From Limonium bicolor (Eukaryota; Streptophyta; Magnoliopsida; Caryophyllales; Plumbaginaceae): a DNA stretch of 64,000 nt. Location: NCBI GenBank assembly GCA_023374045.1, contig CM041776.1, positions 476,397,375 to 476,461,374 on the forward strand, given 5' to 3'. Both the position numbers and the translations under genes were made by a program. Shown here in pieces: positions 55,802 to 64,000 of the stretch (position 1 is the stretch's first letter; every line of letters starts with the position of its first letter). Below the pieces are notes generated by a model that ran no database searches, was not told the DNA's origin, and saw nothing but the letters and a program-made list of their open reading frames with translations.

Positions 55802-58338
55802 ACTACCTTTACCAAGGAGTGCGATGAACGATTATGAACAAACAAAGGTCAAGATTAAGTTCCATGTGTATTATTATTGATCATAGAACAAGTTCCAAGT
55901 AAAGGAGTGGCTACCGCTATTGGTGTTCCACCATGTAAAGAGTAATAATTATATGTATATGTAAAAGGCATGTCGTCTACTATTAAGATGACTGTCAGTG
56001 ATGATGATTATGTGAAATAAACAATAGCAAATCGCCTAAACAATAATACAAACATCAGAGTTTAATCAAGGAAACAAGGCACAAGCCTAAGCAAGATAAT
56101 TGATATACCCCAAAAAGGGCATGAGCCCAGGAGGATGGGAACACCGCCTCCTGTTACCTTCGATGTATGTTACCAAGATAGCAATACCTAATTAATATAA
56201 CAGATAACAAGAAGCAAGCTACCATAAGGAATTCCATAAAGGAAGGATACGTAACAACAATTAGACCCAATATATGAATAAATTCAATAAACAAATTACT
56301 AAACAATGAATAACAACAAACTCACAAATACGTAACTCATGGATTCCTTTAAAGGTATCAATGAACCACTATCAACAATATACTCAATAACAACGAGGAG
56401 AAAAACCATCTCCTACTATGACGACGCAAACCTTGTCACTACGATAAATTATAATAAACACCTGTTGGAATCAAATGCATGAAACCATACCATTGGGCGG
56501 GAACCGAACATTCCCACGGGAGACCCCAATACTAATAAGAAGGGAGATTGACAATAGAATACTTCATGAACGTGTGACGGACACTACGAGTTTATAAACG
56601 AGTTATGGGACGACCACGCTGGGCTTGACAGACTTATTCATAAGTTAGTCGAGTAAGTAGTAATGTATCAGTACGGTACCCCATACACGTATACATGTGG
56701 TGAAAGGAACACAAGAAGTAGTCAACTCCATATGAAGGTCAGAAATGTAAACCTAGATCAGTATAAATACTCACCCAGATGAATTAACAAATAGAGCCTA
56801 GTTAAACTAACAAGGATAATGGTACCAACAACTTTTAATATAATATGACCAAGACATGATTCTGCAAAGGAATGACTAACACACGATAACCTTTAGAGGA
56901 AAACCTCACGACATGGAGAAAGTTAATAGTCTACTTAATGACAAGCAAGAAGACCCAATAAATGGGCAACTGAACATATAATACCAAAAGGTTCAATAAC
57001 TGTTTACATTAACACGATTCAAATACTCATACTACTTGATGATGACAATCAATACCCGTAAAAAGGGACAAGGAGATAACTACTCTCCAAATATGAAATA
57101 TATACAACAACACAAAATGGTATGACAACCATGTATGTCCAAAGTAAGGACAATGGTACGTTCTTAACCGAAAAGAGGTTGAACACAAACACACTTCTAT
57201 CTAATATACAATAAAGGCAAAGCTAGTACACTAGTGGATGCCCTAAACCATAATGCAAATACCACTATAAATATATAACCGTCGAATCGACTGGAATATG
57301 GTGCGCGCGGGAGCAACCATTACAGACAACTGTTAGAATGAATACATTCACAAACACAGACGAGTAAAAACTCGCATTAAACACAATGACGAGAAATAAA
57401 ATGCAAGGCAGGCTATACAACAGCCTAGACTATTAAGGACACTACTCCAAAATAAATACTGAGTTCAAAATCATAACTCACACAGGAACTCATAAATATA
57501 CAATTATATTCCTTATGAACAATGTGAGAGTACAAAAACAAATATACCAAAGGAAAATACCTCAACTGCCAAACATATCCCCACGAGAGGTTAAAGAGTG
57601 CAGGACGCAATGTAATTATAACAATGGGTTTCTCCTAATAAACAGGACGAACCGTACAATGAATGCTGCGAAACCGACACACGGAAAGCTCAATATATAT
57701 ATATATCAATGAAAAATACATAATAGATATCACAATTAAATACCTTACTCCGGAACAAAACACCGGGAGACACAGGATTACAAGAATTGTCCTTGTGCAT
57801 TCATAACGATATGTCTTAAGGGAATTGTTAAGACTAGTGCAAAACGGCACTAAATACAAACCATAACTAATATCATACTTCATCTCAACAGTATATCAAC
57901 GAGTGAAGATAGTAACATCTCAAACTATATTCCGTGCTATCGATCTACAACATTGATACACGATTTCGATCCAGTCGTGTGCAGATACAACTAACGTTAC
58001 CACACCGACTGAGACACCTCTCTTTCCAATTAACAAGACCGTGAACGACACTATCATAATAGAATGAGGTCAGCAATAAACTGCTGCCACTAAACCATCT
58101 TACATATAATGATAGGAATAAAGGGCGTACTAAGCCCTATATCTGTGGGTCTGCACCTCAATACAGAGCGAGTGGGCCCAATAGAACGTGATTGAGACAG
58201 CGCACCAAGTACTCCATGCCTTTGGCTAGAAATGTATGCGCCACACCTTTCACATAATTTCTTTTAGAATCGAATGCCTATGATCGACCCGCCTCTCAAA
58301 TATCAGAAGACTCAACTCCAAAGTTTTAATACAAGAAT

Positions 58339-58383
58339 GAGGAAGAGTTCTAGGGATCCAAGTATCCAGCGCTCTTTGAATAG
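58339..58383 (+). pseudogene. Last codons of a Tekay/Del-type pol in S
   Basis: EEEF-stop-GSKYPALFE-stop is read, matching the end of P's pol (ELEDFMRAKYPALFE). A TAG replaces the codon after F. The distance to the following PPT-like site (44 bases) resembles that in P. This shows that the S/Q/R family comes from a coding Tekay/Del ancestor. Confidence 0.7.
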
Positions 58384-58426
58384 CGTCTGTTGTATACTTG
58401 TGGGGTACGGGGGCGTAACCCTTTTT

Positions 58427-58436
58427 AAGGGGGTAG
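58427..58436 (+). other. Upstream PPT-like site of S
   Basis: CCCTTTTTAAGGGGGTAGAG, 580 bases before the true PPT, in the same relation to the pol end as in P. Confidence 0.7.
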
Positions 58437-59006
58437 AGCCTCTTGGCCGTGCATAGTGTGTGCACTAAGTTTAATGAGTCGTATGCGGGGCATACAATAA
58501 ATTGTTGTTAGTCGTTGTCGTTTTGCTGTTTGCTGTCATGCGAGGCATGCATTGTTTGATTGTACATGTATTGCACACTTGTGAATGAATGTGTTTGTAC
58601 GTATCTAATGAGATACTTGTATGATGTTGTACAAACAACCATGAATGCAGTATCTATTAAAGATACATGTGATATATATATGTTTATGCTTTTATGAATC
58701 CTTCGCATAGTATCGTCTAGATACTGAATGGATCATAGTATAAAATGATGAAATGTGGAACGTGAAATGTCATGGACACCTCGGGGAGGTTGTCAAGGTG
58801 GTTAGAACTTATAGGAAATGATGGTGTTGATGGATCACCAATATCCATATATTCGAATTAACGCCACACTTGAGGGCTATGTGCAATATGAGCACAACAC
58901 ATTATGCATGAATGTTACATCACATAGATGTACATTAGGGGAGTCATAGGTAGGTATATATTACATACATATTTGAGAAAAGACGACTTCGGGATGAAGT
59001 CTTTTT

Positions 59007-59014
59007 AAGGGGGG
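59007..59014 (+). other. Polypurine tract of S
   Basis: AAGGGGGG followed by TAGAC and the LTR start TGAAATACCCC at 59020. Confidence 0.85.
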
Positions 59015-59019
59015 TAGAC

Positions 59020-59391
59020 TGAAATACCCCTAATTAATTAAACATTGATTAAACATCTAATAAATTAAATTAAGGCCTGAACATTCCTTAAAGTCAATTT
59101 AAAAACAACAATTGTCAACATAAAGCAAAGATTGCACCCTTTGACCATTTAAGGCAAATATATATCCCCAAATGAATTCCTTAGGATCCAAAATTAATTC
59201 GTAAGCATATTAACTCATAAATGAATGTACTAAAATTATTGTAAGACACTCCAACTGTGAGCCTCGATTTTAAACCCTATCCTATGTTGGTTAAAGATGA
59301 TTAGGATCTAACCGGGTTTTAGGTCCACTTATAACCTAAGGTTAATAACTATGTCATATAACAATGATTATTAAAAACTAAGCTAGCTCAC
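59020..59391 (+). mobile_element. Start of the S 3' LTR
   Basis: TGAAATACCCCTAATTAATT resembles the start of the P LTR. The sequence is AT-rich and ends where the O LTR begins. No gene. Confidence 0.65.
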
Positions 59392-61031
59392 TGGAACCTA
59401 TTATGAGTCGCCACCTACTTTTAACCTAGATCAAATTAGGAAAGGAGAGTTCGGGTTCGGGGGCTTGATATTCGACTTAATTAGGGTTCAAATTACTTTC
59501 ATTACCCCTAGAAGTCGTTTTTCCTCTACTTAGTTTAATTACGGCTTATTACGAGTCGTTTTAACCTAAGTGCGCGAGCTTCTGTTTTTTTTTTGTTTTT
59601 AAGCATTTTTTGACTGAAAATAAAAGTGAAAGTTGAAATTACCTAAGCTAGGGTTTCGGAGGCAGAATTGGGTCAAATTTTGTTTCCGTCCGTAGCCACG
59701 GACCTAATGTCCGTAACCACAGACCCTAGTTAATCTATGTGGAAATAAAAGTCGAATTAAACAGAAAACAAAAATTTGAAAAGTCCGGGGCACGGACAGG
59801 ACGTCCGTAGGCCTGGACATAGTTTAGCAAAACCTAAATTTCTAAAATTTTAAAATCCCGCCGCCGTCCGTGGGTGTCCGTGGCCACGGACAACCCGTCC
59901 GTGGTCCCGGACCATAGGTCCGAGATCCCGGACCACCCACGGACAGGGGTTTTATGGTGGTTCCCGAAGGTGTTTTCGGCTCAAAATTTATGCACGTGTA
60001 GCCTGAAAGGTATACAATTCGTTAGTAATTGAAAGATTGCAGTTTGAAGTCGAATTATGTACGAAACTTGACGAACAAGTAACAAGGCAGAAACAAAAGT
60101 AATTAGCAATACAGAAGCGTAAAAAGGTTAGTTTGAACCCAAAATTTGACAGAGAGTTAATAAGGTTGTGGAGAGTTAGAAAAGTAGAATTGCAACCTGT
60201 TTTACCTTCGAATTCAGGAGGATTCTTCACGTCGGGATTCTTCGGAGGCTCCGATGGTGCCGGTTCCGGATTGAGTTCGACCCGAGCTTCTGGTTGTTGA
60301 TTGTTGAAGGTGTTCTTCACGTTTTGGAGGTGGTGGTTTGGTTGATGTTTGATGATTGTTGATGTGTTGGGAGTTGAAAAATGTGTTTAGATGGTGATTT
60401 CGGGGGATTTTTGATGTGATTTTGGTACTTGGATGTGTAAAAACGTGAAGAGAATGAGACGGATGCCTTATTTGAGGGTCTAGGGTTCTTGAGGTTCTCA
60501 TTTGATCATGGGGTAAGGTTCCTTATATAGGCTTCCTTAAAGATAGAAAAATCCGGTAAAAACCGAGATTTACCGATGTTTTAGCTCAAGGGCTTCCAAA
60601 AAGAATTTGATTATGAAATTTTACACATGGGTAAAGGATGATATTTCTGAATTTTCTAAAGTGGAATCGAATTTTTTGGATATTGGAATATTTTTAAATT
60701 CAATTTCTCGTTAGATTCAATCAGAAATTGCTAGAAAATTATTGGAAATTCGAAAAATCAAAATTCCAACGCCATTATGCTTCAGATGTCATCCTCTATC
60801 ATGGGTTAAAATTTCAAAGCATTTTGAATTGATTTGACCCTTATTTGGAGGAGAGAGAAAGCCTATAGGGGGCTTAGGAGCCTTGAAAAATTACAAAAAT
60901 GCCCCTGGAGATGACTAAGCTGTCCCTAGTACTCTGAAATGTCCGATCGAACTGGGAACCCTCGCTACTTGACCAAACTAGCCTATTAGTAGAGACTCTC
61001 TTCCGGGGGGGTTGAAATTTTGGGTATAACA
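59392..61031 (-). mobile_element. LTR of element O
   Basis: TG at 59392 (TGGAACCTATT) and CA at 61031 (GGGTATAACA) bound 1640 bp. Near the left end GAGTCGCCA (59405-59413), complement TGGCGACTC, resembles the tRNA-Arg-type PBS reported for Ogre; if it is a PBS the LTR would end at about 59414 instead. The LTR contains a cluster of CCGTCCGTGG / CCACGGAC inverted repeats (59685-59945). Two short minus-strand frames (60320-59988, 60501-60214) are proline- and serine-rich and not recognised. Confidence 0.55.
59685..59945. repeat. GTCCGTGG/CCACGGAC inverted repeats in the O LTR
   Basis: About a dozen copies of GTCCG or CGGAC occur, with paired arms such as GTCCGTGGCCACGGAC (a perfect 16-base palindrome near 59876-59891) and GGTCCGAGATCCCGGACC. 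Confidence 0.85.
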
Positions 61032-61042
61032 GATTGCCCCCC
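61032..61042 (-). other. Polypurine tract of element O
   Basis: The element strand reads GGGGGGCAATC directly before the LTR start TGTTATACCC. Confidence 0.65.
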
Positions 61043-61145
61043 ATCAACTAGACTTTGTAATGGAAATGAAAAGGCTAGTTGATGCTTGAGTGATACCCCA
61101 AAATTTTGGATCTTAAAAGACCACACGTGCAATCCGACAAGTTGC

Positions 61146-61411
61146 GTCAAGCTATTCTAAGGCGCTGACTACCTATGAGTAAGGTGGAAGGGTGTCAAGC
61201 GGTTATAAGGCGTCGACCACCTAAAGGTAATAATGAAGTAATGTCAGACTATTCTAAGGCGCCGACTACCTATAAGGATGATATGATGTCAAGCTATTCT
61301 AAGGCGTTGACTACCTATAATGAATGAGATGATGTCAAGCTATTCTAAGGCGCTGGCTACCTATAATGAATGAGATGATGTCAAGCTATTCTGAGGCGTT
61401 GACTACCTATC
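61146..61411. repeat. Six ~46-bp tandem units in element O
   Basis: Units start at 61146, 61194, 61243, 61288, 61334 and 61380. The consensus contains GTCAAGCTATTCTAAGGCG and TGACTACCTAT. Later units are more alike than the first two. Confidence 0.88.
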
Positions 61412-61504
61412 AGTGATTGAAAATTGGTGTTAGGTCGAGTTCTTCTATTCGGGTGAGTTCTGCTGCTCTAGTGAGTTCTGCTGCTCTGGTGAATCTGAAT
61501 CTTT

Positions 61505-61963
61505 GGCTGAGAATCTGTATCTTTGAAGAGTCTATACCTTCGGCTGAGAATCCGTATCCCTGAAGAATCTGTACCCTCGGCTGAGAATCTGTATCCCTGA
61601 AGAATTGTACCTTCGGCTGAGAATCTGTATCCTGAAGAATCTGTACCTTCCTGAGAATCTGTATCCCTGAAGAATCTGTACCTTCGGCTGAGAATCTGTA
61701 TCCCTGAAGAATCTGTACCTTCGGCTGAGAATCTGTATCCCTGAAGAATCTGTACCTTCGGCTGAGAATCTGTATCCCTGAAGAATCTGTACCTTCGGCT
61801 GAGAATCTGTATCCCTGAAGAATCTGTACCTTCGGCTGAGAATCTGTATCCCTGAAGAATCTGTACCTTCGGCTGAGAATCTGTATCCCTGAAGAATCTG
61901 TACCTTCGGCTGAGAATCTGTATCCCTGAAGAATCTGTACCTTCGGCTGAGAATCTGTATCCC
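61505..61963. repeat. About twelve 37-bp tandem units in element O
   Basis: The unit contains CTGAGAATCTGTATCCCTGA and AGAATCTGTACCTTCGG. Central copies (61680-61950) are nearly identical; copies at 61610-61670 have small deletions. Since 37 is not a multiple of 3, three units give a 37-residue repeat in all minus-strand frames. This explains the long frames at 62007-61468 and 62056-61532, which I do not call genes. Confidence 0.92.
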
Positions 61964-62379
61964 TGAATTGTGACGAGGAGTCTCATACGAATAGATGCAA
62001 TGGTCATGATGAAAGTTGATTATGAAAGTGCCAAACGTGGCAATGAGGATGTGCATGTCAAAATACGATCAAAGTGTATGTAGGAAATTTGTCCAAAACA
62101 AGAAATTGTTGAAAGAGGTGCCAAACGTGGCAGTGTTTGAAGAATAATCTGTTTAATGAAAAGGAAAGCGAAATTATCATTTCCTGACCATAGACTTCGG
62201 ACTTGTAATTTATCTCCTAGGAGATGAACATGCCATCGGTGGGGTATGGTGTATGATGTAAAGGTAAGGGCTTATGTGGGCCTGTGGTGTTTGATGTGGA
62301 GGTAAGGGCTTATGCGGGCCGGTGGTGTGTGATGGTGGTGGTGATGTTTGAGCTCTGGGTTCCAATTGGTGTTGTCATA

Positions 62380-62475
62380 GCAATTGTTGGAACCAACAAT
62401 TGCCCCCAGTATTTTTCCCTTAAGACAACCTGAGCTAGAGTTCATGGCAATCGATCGTTCCGATCGATTGCCCCC
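62380..62475 (-). repeat. Two hairpins, each abutting a GGGGGCAAT tract
   Basis: Hairpin 1 (62380-62403) has perfect 11-bp arms GCAATTGTTGG around AA. Hairpin 2 (62446-62472) has perfect 12-bp arms GGCAATCGATCG around TTC. Each ends in the motif TTGCCCCCAGTATTT. A third copy of the motif, without a clear hairpin, is at 63565-63579. Confidence 0.85.
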
Positions 62476-64000
62476 AGTATTTAGTTTTATGAAACGTGCG
62501 AACGAGTCTCGTCCTCACAGGGTCAGGGCTTATGTTTTATGTGGTGCTTCCTAACCTACACTCGGCGTGTTTGGTGCTTGCACTCGTTCCTCACCAACAG
62601 TCACAACTTCTAGACCATTGAATTCGATATTTGATGGATTTACGCATTTGATCTGTTACTTTCACGTGATTGGACACACAACTATCAAGTCGGAAGTCTT
62701 TAAAGCTTATAACGTGGCCACGGGGTGTGATGAAGGACAACGGGACCATGGAGGGATATTTGAGGTATGTGGAGCTTAAGTGGGTGACCAAAGCTGCAAC
62801 TTGCGTCTTCTCTCAGATTCAGCTTCCTTGTCTTGAAGTCGTCTAACTGCTTCATGTTGACGTTGTTTTTGAGCTTCTGGACTTGGACTTTTGAAGTTGT
62901 CCTTTACACCATTTCTCTTTTCGTCTTTTGGATTTCTTCGAGGCACTTCGGTTTTACCTCTTTGTTTGATCCTTTCTTGATTTTGCCTTCGGGGTTCTTG
63001 TGTTTCCCGGTTTTGAGTTTTAAGAGCTATTTTTATGTGAGCTCTTTTGATCCTGTGTCACTTTGGGACTATTTGCGGATCACTTCATCATGCTGATAGC
63101 GGCTTTGCTTCTCTGGACTGATGAAAACGTTATCTGAGAGTCAGGCTCCTCGCTTCCTTTGGTCACCGGGTTGGTTATTCATCACGGGCTGGCTTGTTCT
63201 GTGGAGCTTTGCAACATCGAAAAGGGATATATGAAAGGCTCAGTGGGGGTGCCTAGGGTTTAATGTCAGGGTTTACAAGCTTTTAGCTATGTGGTGTTGT
63301 ACCTAGGTGCTTCGTCATTCCTGATAGTTGTGTATCCGTTCATTGCTACTTTTCACAGGTCTAAGAGTAAATTTACAAATTATCTCCTTCGGTCGGAGTT
63401 ATGCCGTTTACCTCACCTTTGAATGTGGTCTCACCGGAGTCGTGTAAAAATGACACGCTCGTTCACACATGGTTTTTCCACTCAAGACACTCTCATGAGA
63501 TTTTCACTCGGAAACTCGTTCGCACATTTAAACAAAAGATAAAAGATGATGAACTTAAACTTAGATTGCCCCCAGTATTGATTTTGGGGTTTGTGACAAC
63601 AATTCAATAGATGTGGACCTTGAACCTCTTTGTGGGTTGTGAGTTGTGGTGTTTGGTTAGGCATGTTCAAATTTTCAGAAACAAAATGCAGGTCCTTGTG
63701 TTCCATTGCATAGCCAGAAAATGATTACTTCGTGATCCTTGAAAGACGTAAGTGCTCTTTTTTTTTAGTTTTTCGAATTAATGAATAATGCTTTGTACAA
63801 AAGTTATGAAAATGGAACTATTTTTTTACTCAACAAAAAGAATAATGTTGGAAATTACAAACTCAAGAAAACTACCGAGAATGATCAAGGGAACTAACTA
63901 CTACAAAAGTTGAAAGACAACTAAACAAGAAAAGAAATGCATTTAATGAGAAAAACACTAAAAAACAACATTTCTTATGATGCTTGGGCACGCGTGCTCT
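62476..64000 (-). other. Non-coding part of element O to the window end
   Basis: Only short frames are found (for example 62567-62779, 62833-63096, 63401-63610), none recognised. A third GGGGGCAATC tract is at 63565-63574. I see no gene here. Confidence 0.5.

Larger units (their letters stand above)
55802..59391 (+). mobile_element. Element S: truncated non-coding relative of Q/R with 3' LTR start
   Basis: S lacks a visible 5' LTR. Its left part at about 55910-56000 resembles a section of the P LTR (GGAGTGGCTAC). From about 56530 it is homologous to Q and R (56560-56700 matches 21990-22150). At 58339-58383 it keeps the last codons of a pol gene. A PPT-like site lies at 58427, the true PPT at 59007, and a 3' LTR begins at 59020. 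The LTR is cut by element O. No other protein can be recognised. Confidence 0.7.
59392..64000 (-). mobile_element. Element O: Ogre-like (Tat lineage) element, 3' part
   Basis: The LTR (59392-61031) starts, on the element strand, TGTTATACCCAAAATTTC, a start I know from Ogre-type LTRs. It is preceded by a GGGGGGCAATC tract. The 3 kb to its right is the 3' non-coding part of the element, with two tandem arrays and extra PPT-like sites. Coding domains would lie beyond the window. The assignment rests on LTR start, PPT and structure; no protein domain is seen. Confidence 0.55.

Noticed and set aside
60214..60501. 95-residue proline- and serine-rich frame
   Set aside because: It lies inside the O LTR with no domain and no conserved start context.
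61468..62056. Two long overlapping minus-strand frames (about 175 residues)
   Set aside because: They are produced by a 37-bp tandem repeat without stops; all frames are open and there is no domain.

Overview
The window is plant nuclear DNA made almost entirely of LTR retrotransposons, many of them nested. I see no convincing host gene, rRNA, tRNA, CRISPR array or bacterial feature. The evidence for a plant is the set of lineages (Athila-like, Tat/Ogre-like with two RNase H domains, Tekay/Del-like chromoviruses), primer-binding sites matching plant tRNA-Asp and initiator tRNA-Met, LTRs of up to 4.9 kb, and plant-type GT-AG introns. A repeat-rich seed plant, probably a eudicot, is likely; the species cannot be told.

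Layout, left to right. (A) 1-6781, minus: an Athila-like element cut by the window edge, with gag, PR, RT, RNase H, part of INT, PBS and 5' LTR, inserted in the LTR of R. (R) 6782 to about 14205, minus: LTR, PPT and non-coding internal region of a large element lacking a recognisable pol. (T) about 14206-20639, minus: a Tat-lineage element with 5' LTR, gag, PR, RT, RNase H, second archaeal-type RNase H and INT, but no 3' LTR. (Q) 20645-55801, plus: a non-coding relative of R whose 3' LTR is split by P. (P) 27895-53459, plus: a Tekay/Del-like element with 4.9-kb LTRs, bounded by the target-site duplication AAACA. (N) 28408-37646, minus: another Tekay/Del-like element inserted in the 5' LTR of P, bounded by TGGTC. 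(S) 55802-59391, plus: a third copy of the R/Q-like body that keeps the last codons of a pol gene. (O) 59392 to the window end, minus: LTR and 3' non-coding part of an Ogre-like element.

The most interesting object is element P. Between gag and protease it carries an intact ALKBH1-type AlkB dioxygenase, with H136-x-D138, H196 and R220...R226 all present. The gag in front of it is interrupted by three apparent spliceosomal introns whose removal keeps the reading frame. The last gag exon ends in phase 1 at 43704. It can join in frame either to the AlkB exon at 43835, which has its own stop codon and an AATAAA, or, skipping AlkB, to the protease exon at 44695. The sequence therefore suggests a Gag-AlkB / Gag-Pol switch made by alternative splicing. 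AlkB could act on retroelement RNA or DNA methylation, as AlkB domains do in some plant RNA viruses. That function is inferred.

Two patterns recur across families. Six unrelated LTR types each contain a cluster of GC-rich inverted repeats with a CCG core. In P, Q, R, S and O, the polypurine tract is duplicated upstream of the one next to the LTR.
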